Positions 44,054-53,212 of a stretch of 64,000 nucleotides of DNA are shown piece by piece. Where the stretch lies: the NCBI RefSeq assembly GCF_000426185.1, contig NZ_AUEW01000009.1:1-64000 (forward strand), written 5' to 3'. The translations under genes were made by a program, and so were the position numbers. Each line of letters opens with the position of its first letter. Position 1 is the first letter of the stretch. The notes below the pieces were generated by a model that was not told the origin of the DNA, made no database searches, and saw only the letters and a program-made list of their open reading frames with translations. Source of the stretch: Cellulomonas sp. URHD0024. Its GTDB lineage: Bacteria; Actinomycetota; Actinomycetes; Actinomycetales; Cellulomonadaceae.

Positions 44054-45172
44054 GTGTCAGAGTTCGGCCTCGACGCGCTGCGACGCTGGCCTGACGTCGA
44101 AGGGCCGGAGCTGTACGCCGTCGACGCGACAGACCGCCTCATCCTCGACACGGCGGCAGCAGCCATCGCGTCGGCAGCGCCCGGTGAGGTCGTCACCGTC
44201 GGGGACCGGTACGGCGCTCTGACGCTCGGCGCCGTCGGCCTGCACGGTGCCCAGCACGTGCGCAGCCACCAGGACCTGCGCTCCGCGGAGCTCGCGCTCG
44301 CCGCGAACGCGCAGCGCTTCGAGCTCGCGACGACCTCTGGCCCGCTCGATGCGACGACCCTGCGTGGTGCCCGCGTCGTCCTCCTGCAGCTGCCGCGGTC
44401 GCTCGATGCCCTCGACGAGATCGCCGGCCTGGTGGCAGCACATGCCGCCCCTGAGGTGCGGCTGTTCGCCGGCGGTCGGATCAAGCACATGACCCTCGCG
44501 ATGAACGACGTGCTGGCGCGCTGGTTCACCGTGGTCGAGCCCCAGCTCGCCCGGCAGAAGTCACGCGTCCTCGTCGCGACGCAGCCCGTCGACCGGCCCC
44601 TGTCGGCCTGGCCCGTGTCCCTTCACGACGACGAGCTGGACCTGACGGTGTGCGCGCACGGTGCCGCGTTCGCCGGCGCCCGCGTCGACGTGGGCACCCG
44701 GAGGCTGCTCGGCGTGCTCGACCGTGCTCTCCCCGGCGCAGCGACCGCCGTCGACCTCGGCTGCGGCACCGGGATCCTGGCGACCGCCCTCGCGAGCCGG
44801 CGGCCCGCGCTCCACGTCGTCGCGACCGACGACTCTGCGGCGGCCGTCGGGTCGGCGGCGGCGACCGCCCGGGCGAACGGCGTCTCCCAACGGGTCCGTG
44901 TCCACCAGGACGACGCTGCGGCCTCCGTGCCCGACGCGAGCGTGGACCTCGTCCTCCTCAACCCGCCGTTCCACGTGGGCGCGGGCGTGCACACCGGCGT
45001 CGCCCACAAGCTGTTCGAGGCGGCGGCGCGCATCCTGCGGCCCGGGGGCGAGCTGTGGACGGTCTGGAACTCGCACCTGCAGTACCGGCCCGCGCTGGAA
45101 CGGGCCGTCGGGCCCACCCGCCAGGTGACACGCGACGCCAAGTTCACCGTGACCGCGTCCACCCGCTCCTAG
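44054..45172 (+). CDS. RsmC/RlmG-type class I methyltransferase
   Basis: A 372-residue protein starting at GTG 44054. It has the two-domain layout of RsmC/RlmG: an N-terminal inactive methyltransferase-like half and a C-terminal active half. The SAM-binding motif is VDLGCGTGILATALA near residue 235, with VVATDDSAAAV as the next strand. The catalytic NPPFH near residue 304 is the guanine-N2 methylation motif found in these rRNA enzymes. The product likely methylates a guanosine of 16S or 23S rRNA. Confidence 0.87.
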   Translation: MSEFGLDALRRWPDVEGPELYAVDATDRLILDTAAAAIASAAPGEVVTVGDRYGALTLGAVGLHGAQHVRSHQDLRSAELALAANAQRFELATTSGPLDATTLRGARVVLLQLPRSLDALDEIAGLVAAHAAPEVRLFAGGRIKHMTLAMNDVLARWFTVVEPQLARQKSRVLVATQPVDRPLSAWPVSLHDDELDLTVCAHGAAFAGARVDVGTRRLLGVLDRALPGAATAVDLGCGTGILATALASRRPALHVVATDDSAAAVGSAAATARANGVSQRVRVHQDDAAASVPDASVDLVLLNPPFHVGAGVHTGVAHKLFEAAARILRPGGELWTVWNSHLQYRPALERAVGPTRQVTRDAKFTVTASTRS

Positions 45173-45235
45173 GGACGGCCACGAGCTCCGAAGTGGCTGT
45201 TGTGCGGCGCGCGGTCAGCACGGAGCATCGTCGGC

Positions 45236-46285
45236 ATGGACAGCTCCCTCCAACGCCTGCGCGCCGAGTTCACGTCCGTGCCTGGCTACCTCGACGCGGC
45301 CACGGTCGGGATCCCGTCCCGCGCGACGGTCGACGCGATGCGCGACGCCCTCGACGCCTGGCAGGCGGGCAGGGCCGACCTGGCGTTCTACGACCAGACG
45401 GTCGCGACGAGCCGTGCCGCGTACGCGCGGCTCGTCGGCGTCGATCCGGGTGCCGTCGCGATCGGCGCGCAGGTCAGCGGCCTGGTGGGGACCGTCGCAG
45501 CGAGCCTTCCCGACGGCGCGCAGGTGCTGGCAGTCGAGGGCGACTTCACGTCCGTGACGTACCCGTTCGAGGCGCAGGCAGCCCGCGGCATCGCGGTGCG
45601 GTACGTCCCGCTCGACCGGCTCGCCGACGAGGTCCGGGACACCACCGACGTCGTCGCGTACTCGCTCGTGCAGTCCCGCGACGGCCGCCTCGCCCCGCCG
45701 ACGGTCCCGGAGGCTGCCGCCGCCCACGGCGCGCGAACCGTCTGCGACGTCACGCAGGCCGTCGGATGGCTCCCGGTCGACGCCTCGACGTTCGACGTCA
45801 CCGTGTGCGGGGGCTACAAGTACCTCGCCGCCCCGCGCGGCACCGCCTTCCTCACCGTGCGACCGGACGACTGGAGCGCGGCGCTGCGCCCGGCGAGCGC
45901 CGGCTGGTACGCCGGGGCGGACATCTGGTCGAGCATCTACGGGCCGGCGATGCGGCTCGCCGACGACGCCCGCCGCTTCGACATCTCGCCGGCGTGGCTG
46001 GCGTGGGTCGGCGCGGCGCCCGTGCTCGAGGCGTTCGCGGCGGCCGACCGCGACGAGGTGCACGCCTACGACGTCGGGCTGGCCAACGCGTTCCGCACGG
46101 GGATCGGCCTGGTGCCGTCGAGCAGCGCGATCGTCTCCCTTCCCGACGACGCGGTCGGGAGCGTGCGCAACCGCCTCGCCGAGCACGGCTGCCGCACCGC
46201 CGGCCGAGGCGGGCGCGTGCGTCTGGCCTTCCACGTCTGGAACGACGAGACCGACGTGACCCTGGCCGTGAAGGCCGTTTCCTGA
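45236..46285 (+). CDS. Class V aminotransferase-fold PLP enzyme
   Basis: About 349 residues from ATG 45236. The PLP lysine is in VCGGYKYLAAPRG, preceded by the aspartate in TVCDVTQAVGW. The N-terminus reads VPGYLDAATVGIPSRATVDAM, as in isopenicillin-epimerase/kynureninase-like enzymes. The substrate is not known. Neither neighbour suggests a pathway. A weak stem-loop follows the stop. Confidence 0.87.
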   Translation: MDSSLQRLRAEFTSVPGYLDAATVGIPSRATVDAMRDALDAWQAGRADLAFYDQTVATSRAAYARLVGVDPGAVAIGAQVSGLVGTVAASLPDGAQVLAVEGDFTSVTYPFEAQAARGIAVRYVPLDRLADEVRDTTDVVAYSLVQSRDGRLAPPTVPEAAAAHGARTVCDVTQAVGWLPVDASTFDVTVCGGYKYLAAPRGTAFLTVRPDDWSAALRPASAGWYAGADIWSSIYGPAMRLADDARRFDISPAWLAWVGAAPVLEAFAAADRDEVHAYDVGLANAFRTGIGLVPSSSAIVSLPDDAVGSVRNRLAEHGCRTAGRGGRVRLAFHVWNDETDVTLAVKAVS

Positions 46286-46301
46286 GAGGAACCTGAGGGT
46301 C

Positions 46302-46324
46302 ACCCCCGGGGTTGATTCGGGGGT
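46302..46324 (+). terminator. Short stem-loop after the aminotransferase gene
   Basis: ACCCCCG and CGGGGGT pair with a 9-base loop, starting 17 bases after the stop. The stem is short; it may be a weak terminator. Confidence 0.45.
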
Positions 46325-46361
46325 ATCCCCTATATCCCTGGTCGGGGAACGGGCGGAATTC

Positions 46362-46367
46362 TAGGAT
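46362..46367 (+). promoter_or_regulatory. Possible -10 element for the MMPL gene
   Basis: TAGGAT fits the TANNNT pattern used in actinobacteria and lies about 90 bases before the MMPL start in a relatively AT-rich patch (GGAATTCTAGGATTCGAAC). No good -35 hexamer is seen. Confidence 0.3.
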
Positions 46368-46455
46368 TCGAACAGCACGGCCGAGGGACCAGGTATCACC
46401 TGGCGCGCCGGTCGCACCTCCTAGTCGTCGCCGACTCCCCCCCAAAGGATTTCCC

Positions 46456-48564
46456 ATGGCTCACGTCGCCGGGTGGATCACCCACCGATACGTCAAGTTC
46501 CTGATCATCGCCTTCTGGCTCGCCGTCCTCGCCGTGCTCGGCCCGCTCGCGGGCAAGCTGAGCGACGCGCAGAGCAACGACGCCAAGTCCTGGCTCCCGC
46601 AGAGCGCCGAGTCGACCAAGGTGCTCGACGAGGCCGGCACGTTCGTCTCCTCCAACACGATCCCCGCAGTCATCGTGTACCAGCGCGACGGAGGACTCAC
46701 GAAGGCCGACATGACCGCGGCAACGGCCGACGCGGCGGAGTTCGGCACGCTCGACACGCTGGACGGCAAGGTCGTCGGACCCATCCCGTCCGAAGACGGC
46801 GAGGCCGCACAGATCGTCGTCCCGCTCGACCTCGGCAAGGACGGCTGGAACCTCGCAGCCGACGCCGTCGTCGGGCTGCGCACCACCGCCGAGGACGGCG
46901 CGAACGGGATGAAGGTCTACATCACCGGGCCGGCCGGCCAGGCTGCCGACTCCTCCAAGGCGTTCGAAGGGCTGGACAGCACGCTGCTGTTCTCGGCCGT
47001 CGGCGTCGTCGTCCTCATCCTGCTGCTCACCTACCGCAGCCCGATCCTGTGGCTCCTGCCCGTCATCTCCGCGGGCGTCGCGCTCACCGTCTCGCAGGCC
47101 GTCATCTACCTGCTCGCCGACCACGCCGGCCTGACCGTGAACGCGCAGAGCGCCGGCATCCTCACCGTCCTGGTGTTCGGCGCCGGGACCGACTACGCGC
47201 TGCTCCTGACGGCGAGATATCGAGAAGAGCTCCGCAAGCACGGCGACCGGCACGAGGCGATGGCCCTGGCGCTGCACCGCGCCAGCCCGGCGATCATCGC
47301 GAGCGGCGCCACCGTCGCGATCTCCATGCTGGTCCTGCTGCTCGCCTCGATCGCGTCCACCGCGGGCCTCGGCCCGGTCGCGGCCATCGGCATCGTCGTC
47401 GCCGTGCTCGTCATGCTCACGCTCCTGCCTGCGCTGCTCGTCACCTGCGGCCGGTGGGTCTTCTGGCCGCGCACGCCCAAGCTCGGCGATGCCGAGCCGT
47501 CGGAGCACGGCTTCTGGGCCCGGGTCGGCAGCCGGATCGAGCGCCGCCCGCGTCGCACCTGGGTCGGCACGGTGGCCATCCTGCTCATCGCCGGCTTCGG
47601 GATCGTCGCGCTGAACGCGACGGGGCTGAGCAACGAGGGCTCCTTCACCACCGAGCAGCCGTCGATCGCGGGCGAGAAGATCCTCGCGGCCCACTTCCCC
47701 GGCGGCTCGGGCTCGCCGGTCGCGGTCATCGCGAAGACCGACGAGGCGACGGCGGTGGTCGCGGCGTTCGGGCAGGTCGACGGCATCGACCAGGGCAGCG
47801 TCAAGGCGCTCGGCGACAAGGACGGGATCACCTACATCGAGGGGACCCTGACGTCCGCTCCCGACAGCCAGGCGGCCTACGACACTGTCGACCGGGTCCG
47901 TGACGCGGTCCACGCCGTCCCGGACGCGGACGCGATCGTCGGGGGCACCAGTGCCATCACGCTCGACGTCAACCGGGCTGCCGTCGCCGACAACAAGCTG
48001 GTCATCCCGCTCATCCTGCTGGTGGTCTTCGTGGTCCTGATGGTCCTCCTGCGGGCCGTCACCGGGCCGCTGGTGCTCATCGGAACCGTGGTGCTGTCGT
48101 TCGCGGCTGCCATCGGGATCAGCGCCCTGTTCTTCAAGTACGTGTTCGGGTACGAGGGCGCCGACACAGCCTTCCCGCTGTTCGTCTTCGTCTTCCTCGT
48201 GGCTCTCGGCATCGACTACAACATCTTCCTCATGACGAGAGTCCGGGAGGAGACGATCCGGATCGGGCACCACCGCGGCTCGCTCGTCGCGCTGGCGGCC
48301 ACCGGTGGCGTCATCACGTCGGCGGGCCTGGTTCTCGCGGGGACGTTCGCGGTCCTCGGCACCCTGCCTCTGGTCGGCTTCGCCGAGATCGGGTTCGCCG
48401 TGGCCCTCGGCGTCCTGCTCGACACCCTGGTCGTCCGGTCCGTGCTGGTCACGGCGCTGAACCTCGACATCGGCAAGATGATGTGGTGGCCCAGCGCCTT
48501 GGCTCGCAGGCCCGACCCGACCCCCGCAGTCAGCAGCGAAGAGGCGCCGGTCTCCGTCGCCTGA
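46456..48564 (+). CDS. MMPL-family transporter
   Basis: About 702 residues. It is an RND-superfamily protein of the MMPL type, with a first membrane helix (FLIIAFWLAVLAVLGPLAG), a large extracytoplasmic domain, a block of five to six helices, a second domain and a second block. The family signatures GTDYALLLTARYREELR and GIDYNIFLMTRVREE lie in the two membrane halves and carry the Asp-Tyr pairs linked to proton coupling. Substrates for relatives include lipids and hydrophobic compounds. It is a single gene with its own promoter region and a strong terminator. Confidence 0.93.
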   Translation: MAHVAGWITHRYVKFLIIAFWLAVLAVLGPLAGKLSDAQSNDAKSWLPQSAESTKVLDEAGTFVSSNTIPAVIVYQRDGGLTKADMTAATADAAEFGTLDTLDGKVVGPIPSEDGEAAQIVVPLDLGKDGWNLAADAVVGLRTTAEDGANGMKVYITGPAGQAADSSKAFEGLDSTLLFSAVGVVVLILLLTYRSPILWLLPVISAGVALTVSQAVIYLLADHAGLTVNAQSAGILTVLVFGAGTDYALLLTARYREELRKHGDRHEAMALALHRASPAIIASGATVAISMLVLLLASIASTAGLGPVAAIGIVVAVLVMLTLLPALLVTCGRWVFWPRTPKLGDAEPSEHGFWARVGSRIERRPRRTWVGTVAILLIAGFGIVALNATGLSNEGSFTTEQPSIAGEKILAAHFPGGSGSPVAVIAKTDEATAVVAAFGQVDGIDQGSVKALGDKDGITYIEGTLTSAPDSQAAYDTVDRVRDAVHAVPDADAIVGGTSAITLDVNRAAVADNKLVIPLILLVVFVVLMVLLRAVTGPLVLIGTVVLSFAAAIGISALFFKYVFGYEGADTAFPLFVFVFLVALGIDYNIFLMTRVREETIRIGHHRGSLVALAATGGVITSAGLVLAGTFAVLGTLPLVGFAEIGFAVALGVLLDTLVVRSVLVTALNLDIGKMMWWPSALARRPDPTPAVSSEEAPVSVA

Positions 48565-48570
48565 GCTGGT

Positions 48571-48611
48571 CCGGCGCGGTCCGCATCTGGAGGGGATGCG
48601 GACCGCGCCGG
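48571..48611. terminator. Bidirectional terminator between MMPL and macrodomain genes
   Basis: CCGGCGCGGTCCGCAT and its exact complement form a 16-base stem with a 9-base loop, between the MMPL stop at 48564 and the macrodomain stop at 48620. Confidence 0.88.
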
Positions 48612-48619
48612 TTCCAGGT

Positions 48620-49162
48620 CTACAGCAGGGTGCCCAGCACGCGCTCGAAGGCCTGGTGAGCGCGGTCGGAGAAGAGCACGAACCGGACGAGCTCGACGGT
48701 CCCCGTCGCGACCACGCCCTCCCCCGGGCTCTCCGACGACCTGACGGCGTCGACCGCGATGCGCGCGACCTCGTCGACGTCCCAGCCGTACACGCCCGCG
48801 CTCACGGCGGGGAAGGCGATGCTCGTCGCACCGACCTGCGCCGCGACGTCCATGGACCGCGTGAAGCACGACCTGAGGAGCGCCGGATCCGTCTGACCGG
48901 CGTGCCGGTTGGGCCCGACCGTGTGGATCACCCATCGGGCCGCCAGGCGGAAGCCGGGGGTCGCGACGGCGTCACCGACGGGCAGACCGTCGGGCAGGGT
49001 CGTGCGGCGCAGCTCCCGGCACGCGGCCAGCAGCTCCGGTCCGGCCGCGGCGTGGATCGCCCCGTCGACTCCTCCGCCGCCCAGCAGGCGTGAGTTCGCG
49101 GCGTTGACGATCGCGTCGAGGTCCTGGGTCGTGATGTCGCCGAGGATGGCTTCGATCTGCAT
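48620..49162 (-). CDS. Macrodomain protein, O-acetyl-ADP-ribose deacetylase type
   Basis: About 180 residues from ATG 49162 (MQIEAILGDITTQ); an ATG at 49174 would add four residues. The macrodomain ADP-ribose pocket is shown by AIVNAANSRLLGGGGVDGAIHAAAG and by the later loop FPAVSAGVYGWD. This matches YmdB/MacroD-like enzymes that remove acetyl or ADP-ribosyl groups. No ADP-ribosyltransferase is found nearby. It converges on the MMPL gene. Confidence 0.92.
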   Translation of the reverse strand: MQIEAILGDITTQDLDAIVNAANSRLLGGGGVDGAIHAAAGPELLAACRELRRTTLPDGLPVGDAVATPGFRLAARWVIHTVGPNRHAGQTDPALLRSCFTRSMDVAAQVGATSIAFPAVSAGVYGWDVDEVARIAVDAVRSSESPGEGVVATGTVELVRFVLFSDRAHQAFERVLGTLL

Positions 49163-49178
49163 CAGTCCATTCAAAGGC

Positions 49179-49213
49179 GAAGGCCCCTCGGACGCTTACT
49201 CCGAGGGGCCTTC
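49179..49213. terminator. Hairpin, left twin
   Basis: GAAGGCCCCTCGGA, loop CGCTTAC, TCCGAGGGGCCTTC: a perfect 14-base stem. It lies 17 bases upstream of the macrodomain start, so it is not that gene's terminator. An almost identical hairpin with the same loop lies at 49875-49911. Confidence 0.75.
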
Positions 49214-49874
49214 ACCTGGTGCCCAGGGTACCGGCGCGCACCCGGCGGACGGGTGAACGCCACGCGGCTCATCCACACATTCTGTCCACAGGCCTGTGTT
49301 TCCGGCGCGTTTCCGCAGGTGGGCCTGTGGATGACCCTGTGGGGTCAACGGTGGATAAAGAAACCCTCCAGAAGCCCTTGCGGGGGTGTGAACAGCAGGA
49401 CTAGAAATCACACATCGAGATCGACAGATCGAGATCCGCAGGCGAAGGGCCCCCTCCGGGGAGCAGAAGCCGGCCGGTGACGGAACCCCTCCGGGGGCCC
49501 ACGCAACCGCCGACAGACGCACACCGGACGGACCGGAACCTCAGGCGAAGGAGCCCTCTCGGGGGCACCGGAGCCCGGCGGCGACGGAACCCCCTCGGGG
49601 GCGACGGAACCGGCGGGGACAGGCAGTCGAGATCGGGCCGGCCGGAGAACGGGCGACCACATCGGAGGGGCAACCCGACGACTCGCGGATGACGACGCGA
49701 GGGTCGCTACGGACCGAGCGGTAGATCGTAGTCGTCCCGCCCACGGCGGGTCGCCAGCTGGGGATCCCCCTCCGGGGAGCGCGAGCAGGTGACGCACCGG
49801 GTGCCGGGACGTAGCCGCACCGTCAGCGCGGCGCTGGTCACCGGTTCGCCGGAGGCCACCGGCCTACGATCACG
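49214..49874. other. Gene-less island of about 660 bases
   Basis: I find no convincing gene here; open frames are rich in Pro, Arg and Gly without a domain. The left part is lower in GC and contains DnaA-box-like 9-mers. The right part holds five small stem-loops built on CCCCTC(C)GGGG, near 49449, 49482, 49550, 49586 and 49762, and a repeated GATCGAGATC motif near 49415-49437. It is bounded by twin hairpins. Confidence 0.6.
49269..49358. other. Cluster of DnaA-box-like 9-mers
   Basis: Four sites one mismatch away from a DnaA box (TTATCCACA or TTGTCCACA) lie within 90 bases: TCATCCACA at 49269, CTGTCCACA at 49282, TGTGGATGA at 49326 (minus strand) and GGTGGATAA at 49350 (minus strand). A perfect palindrome CACAGGCCTGTG spans 49287-49298. 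Without dnaA or dnaN beside it, this is more likely a DnaA-binding locus than the origin. Confidence 0.4.
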
Positions 49875-49911
49875 GAAGGGCCCCTCGGACGCTTACTCCG
49901 AGGGGCCCTTC
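49875..49911 (-). terminator. Hairpin, right twin; terminator of the amino-acid ABC operon
   Basis: GAAGGGCCCCTCGGA, loop CGCTTAC, TCCGAGGGGCCCTTC: a perfect 15-base stem. It follows the minus-strand ABC ATPase stop at 49938 by 26 bases, a normal terminator position. Confidence 0.85.
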
Positions 49912-49937
49912 TCCGTGTCGACGGCTGGGGCTGACCG

Positions 49938-50720
49938 CTACAGCACCTTCGCCAGGAAGTCGCGGGTGCGCTGCTCGGCCGGCGCGCCGAGGACCTGCTC
50001 GACCGAACCGTGCTCGACGACGACGCCGTCGGCCATGAACACGACCTGGTCGGCCACCTCGCGGGCGAACCCGATCTCGTGGGTGACCACGATCATCGTC
50101 ATGCCGGAGCTCGCCAGGTCCCGCATGACGCCCAGCACCTCACCGACCAGCTCGGGGTCCAGGGCGGACGTCGGCTCGTCGAAGAGCATGAGCTCGGGGT
50201 CCATGGCCAGGGCGCGCGCGATGGCGACGCGCTGCTGCTGACCGCCCGACAGCTGCGACGGGTAGTGCTCCATCCGGTCGTCCAGACCCACGCGCGTGAG
50301 CACGTCGGCGGCGCGCTCACGGGCCTCGGTCTTGCTGCGCCCCAGCACCTGGACCTGGGCCTCCATGACGTTGCCGAGCGCGGTCATGTGCGGGAACAGG
50401 TTGAACCGCTGGAACACCATGCCGACGCGTGAGCGCTGTCGGGCGATGACCCTGGGGTGCAGGCGGTACAGCGTCGGCTTGCCGCCGCGCGTGCCCTCGC
50501 GGTACCCCATCAGCTCGCCCTCGATGCGGATGCTGCCCGCGCCGATCTCCTCGAGCTGGTTGATGCACCGGAGCGCGGTCGACTTGCCCGACCCGGAGGG
50601 CCCCAGCACGACGGTCACGGTCCCGGCGGGCACGACGAGGTCCACCCCGCGCAGCACGTGCGACTCTCCGTACCACTTGTGCACGCCCGCCATCTCGACC
50701 ATCGGGACGTCGGTGGTCAC
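49938..50720 (-). CDS. Polar amino-acid ABC transporter ATP-binding protein (GlnQ-like)
   Basis: About 260 residues from GTG 50720, which overlaps the permease stop (GTGA) and follows GGAGGGAC. Walker [10 protein letters not shown], signature [15 protein letters not shown], Walker [14 protein letters not shown] and the switch His in [13 protein letters not shown] are all present, with [11 protein letters not shown] as the Q-loop region typical of amino-acid importers. A short insert ([21 protein letters not shown]) precedes the Q-loop. Last gene of a three-gene importer operon. Confidence 0.94.
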   Translation of the reverse strand: MTTDVPMVEMAGVHKWYGESHVLRGVDLVVPAGTVTVVLGPSGSGKSTALRCINQLEEIGAGSIRIEGELMGYREGTRGGKPTLYRLHPRVIARQRSRVGMVFQRFNLFPHMTALGNVMEAQVQVLGRSKTEARERAADVLTRVGLDDRMEHYPSQLSGGQQQRVAIARALAMDPELMLFDEPTSALDPELVGEVLGVMRDLASSGMTMIVVTHEIGFAREVADQVVFMADGVVVEHGSVEQVLGAPAEQRTRDFLAKVL

Positions 50721-51688
50721 AGGTGTCCCTCCGTAGGACCGAGGTCGTGCGTGGTGTGGGCGGCGTTGATCGCCACCTGCTTGGGCACCCGCGGCTTGCG
50801 ACCCCGCTTCGTCGGCACCTGTGTGTCGAAGCCCTTGCCGTAGTAGCGCTCGAGGTAGCTCTGGCCGATCATCAGCACGCTCGTGATCGCCAGGTACCAG
50901 AGCGACGCGGCAACGAGCAGCGGCACCGGCAGGAAGATCCGACTGCCGATGTTCTGCTGCGCCGAGTTCAGCTCCAGCGTGAACGGCACGGCGACCACGA
51001 GCGAGGTCGTCTTGAGCATGGAGATCGTCTCGTTGCCGGTGGGCGGCACGATCACGCGCATGGCCTGTGGGAGCACGATCCTCCACAGGATGCGGCCGTC
51101 GGACATGCCGAGCGCGCGGGCCGCCTCCGACTGCCCCGAGTCGACGCTCTGCAGCCCGGCGCGCACGATCTCCGCGAGGTAGGCGGCTTCGTTGAGCGCC
51201 AGACCGAGGATCGCGAGCCGCGACGCGGTGAACGCGGTCGCGGTGGTGAAGTGGAAGAACTCGGGCCCGAACGGCACCCCCACGGAGAGCGACCGGTAGA
51301 GCACCGAGATCAGACCCCAGAAGATGAGCTGCACGTAGATCGGGGTGCCACGGAAGAACCAGATGTAGACCCAGGACACGTACCGCATCACCGGGTTGCT
51401 CGAACGCCGCATGACCGCCAGCAGCACCGCCAGCACGATCGCTATCGCCATCGAGGCGACCGTGAGCCAGATGGTCCAGCGGACGCCACGCAGCATCGGC
51501 TCGCTGAAGATGTACTTGCCGACCGTCGGCCAGTGGAAGGCGTCGTTGGTGATCAGAGCGTTGGCGACCATCGCCGCCAGCACGAGGACCACCACAGCGG
51601 ACACCCAGCGCCCGGGATACCGGACGGGTACCGCGTGGATCCGTTCCGGCACCCGGCTCTGGGTGTCCGCTGTGGTGGGCGTGCTCAT
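50717..51688 (-). CDS. Polar amino-acid ABC transporter permease
   Basis: A 323-residue membrane protein, HisM/GlnP type. Five or six helices are visible, and the cytoplasmic EAA loop reads [23 protein letters not shown]. The N-terminal 30 residues and a basic C-terminal tail ([11 protein letters not shown]) are longer than usual. It is encoded between the binding protein and the ATPase, with a four-base gap and a four-base overlap. Both halves of the membrane channel are probably homodimers of this subunit. Confidence 0.93.
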   Translation of the reverse strand: MSTPTTADTQSRVPERIHAVPVRYPGRWVSAVVVLVLAAMVANALITNDAFHWPTVGKYIFSEPMLRGVRWTIWLTVASMAIAIVLAVLLAVMRRSSNPVMRYVSWVYIWFFRGTPIYVQLIFWGLISVLYRSLSVGVPFGPEFFHFTTATAFTASRLAILGLALNEAAYLAEIVRAGLQSVDSGQSEAARALGMSDGRILWRIVLPQAMRVIVPPTGNETISMLKTTSLVVAVPFTLELNSAQQNIGSRIFLPVPLLVAASLWYLAITSVLMIGQSYLERYYGKGFDTQVPTKRGRKPRVPKQVAINAAHTTHDLGPTEGHL

Positions 51689-51692
51689 GGCG

Positions 51693-52622
51693 TCAGCTGA
51701 CCGAGGGGTTCACGTTGGCCGTGGTGACGGCGCCGACCTCGTTGCCCCACGCGGTGAGGATCTTGAGGTAGTCGCCGCTGTCGATCAGCTTCTGCACGGC
51801 CTTCTGGATCGCGTCGGTCAGCGCCTGGTCGTCCTTGGAGACGACGACGCCCTGGGGGGCGCTGGCGAACACGTCGCCGAGCTGCTCGAGCTGGCCGCCG
51901 GTCTGCGAGATCGCGTAGGCGATGATCGGCGAGTCCGCGTACATGAGGTCCGCCTTGCCGCCGACGAGCGCCGTGGTCACGTCCGTCTGCTTGGGGTACT
52001 TCAGCGCCGTGATCTCCTTCTTGCCGTCCGTCTTGCACTGGGCGGAGATCGTGTCGAGCTCCTCGTCCTCGACCGTGCCGGTCTGGACGCCGACCGTCAG
52101 GCCGCAGAGGTCGTCGGCCGAGACCTTCTTCGGGTTGCCCTTGGCCACCGCGTAGGCCTCACCGGCATTGAAGTACTCGACCATGTTCGCGGCCTTCTCG
52201 CGGTCGCTGTTGATCGTGAACGACGAGATGCCGACGTCGTACTTGGAGCCGATCGCCGGGATGATGCCGGAGAAGTCGGCCGTCTGCACGTCGGCCGTCA
52301 GACCGAGCACCGAGGCGATGGCCTTGGCGAGGTCGACGTCGTAGCCGATCGGCGTGGTGCCGTCCTCGTCGATGTACTCGGCCGGGGCGTACGTGGTGTC
52401 CGACCCGACGACGAGCTTGCCGCTGCTCGCGATCTTCTCGGGCAGCAGGGCCGCGATGGTGTCGTCCTTCGCGATGCTGGTCGGGTCGAACGTGGCTGCG
52501 CCACCCCCGGCGGGGGCCGTGGTGGAGCTGTCGGAACCGCTGTCGCCGTCGCCACAGGCGGTCAGGAGCAGGGCGGACGCGGCAATCGTTGCGGCCGCGA
52601 GGACGATACGGGGACTACGCAC
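51693..52622 (-). CDS. Amino-acid ABC transporter substrate-binding lipoprotein
   Basis: A 309-residue lipoprotein starting at GTG 52622, nine bases after AGGAGG. The lipobox is LTAC at about residues 19-22. After a Gly/Ser/Ala-rich spacer comes a family 3 binding fold: GKLVVGSDTTYAPAEYIDEDG, IGYDVDLAKAIASVLG, FSGIIPAIGSKYDVGISSFT and YFNAGEAYAVAKGN. The Asp/Arg residues that hold the ligand amino-acid group are in the expected places. The ligand may be glutamine, glutamate or another polar amino acid. Confidence 0.93.
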   Translation of the reverse strand: MRSPRIVLAAATIAASALLLTACGDGDSGSDSSTTAPAGGGAATFDPTSIAKDDTIAALLPEKIASSGKLVVGSDTTYAPAEYIDEDGTTPIGYDVDLAKAIASVLGLTADVQTADFSGIIPAIGSKYDVGISSFTINSDREKAANMVEYFNAGEAYAVAKGNPKKVSADDLCGLTVGVQTGTVEDEELDTISAQCKTDGKKEITALKYPKQTDVTTALVGGKADLMYADSPIIAYAISQTGGQLEQLGDVFASAPQGVVVSKDDQALTDAIQKAVQKLIDSGDYLKILTAWGNEVGAVTTANVNPSVS

Positions 52623-52712
52623 TGGGGAACCTCCTGCGCCGCCGGGGCGGACATCGTCTGATTCGGGCCTTGCACGGGAACGCGCACCTTCCGGTGCCGC
52701 GCCCGCGCGACA

Positions 52713-52730
52713 GTAATGCGGGAATGTTAC
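52713..52730. promoter_or_regulatory. Inverted repeat upstream of the amino-acid ABC operon
   Basis: GTAATGCGGGAATGTTAC carries near-complementary ends (GTAAT and GTTAC) and on the minus strand contains GTAAC and a TAACAT hexamer. It lies about 91-108 bases before the binding-protein start. A regulatory site (GlnR-like half) or a -10 element is possible. Confidence 0.3.
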
Positions 52731-53212
52731 GGCGCAGTATCCCGTCCGGGGGAGTCACCCCCCTGCAGCGCGCCGTCCGCGGTCGGCTGGGACTCCAGCA
52801 GGATCGTCGTCGGGCCGTCGTTGACCAGCTCGACAGCCATGTCCGCGCCGAACACGCCGGTGGCCACCTCGAGCCCCCGGCCGCGCAGCGCATCGACCAC
52901 CGCGTCGACCAACGGCGCCGCGACCGACCCCGGTGCCGCCGCGTTCCAGGTGGGACGGCGGCCCTTGCGGGTGTCGGCGTAGAGCGTGAACTGGCTGACC
53001 ACCAGCACCGGCGCAGCGACGTCGACGGCACACTGCTCGTCGCGCAGGATCCGCAGCTCGGCGATCTTGCGGGCGATGAGCTCCACCTGCGCCGGCCCGT
53101 CGCCGGGCGTCACGCCGACCAGTGCGACCAGCCCGGGACGGTCGATCGCGCCCACGACGATCCCGTCGACGGTCACGGACGCGCGCGTCACCCGCTGGAC
53201 GACAGCTCTCAC
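52727..53212 (-). CDS. dtd: D-aminoacyl-tRNA deacylase
   Basis: About 161 residues from GTG 53212, overlapping the asparaginase stop (GTGA). It begins [17 protein letters not shown] and contains the active-site [17 protein letters not shown] and the late [10 protein letters not shown], the two motifs that form the chirality-checking pocket in DTD. It removes D-amino acids wrongly attached to tRNA. The C-terminal 15 residues after the second motif are a little longer than usual. Confidence 0.95.
   Translation of the reverse strand: MRAVVQRVTRASVTVDGIVVGAIDRPGLVALVGVTPGDGPAQVELIARKIAELRILRDEQCAVDVAAPVLVVSQFTLYADTRKGRRPTWNAAAPGSVAAPLVDAVVDALRGRGLEVATGVFGADMAVELVNDGPTTILLESQPTADGALQGGDSPGRDTAP

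Noticed and set aside
49214..49400. Chromosomal replication origin
   Set aside because: DnaA-box-like sites are present but all have a mismatch, and neither dnaA, dnaN nor rpmH lies next to them.
49408..49797. A minus-strand open frame of 129 codons in the gene-less island
   Set aside because: It is Pro/Arg/Gly-rich, has no ribosome site of note and reads through the mini-hairpins.
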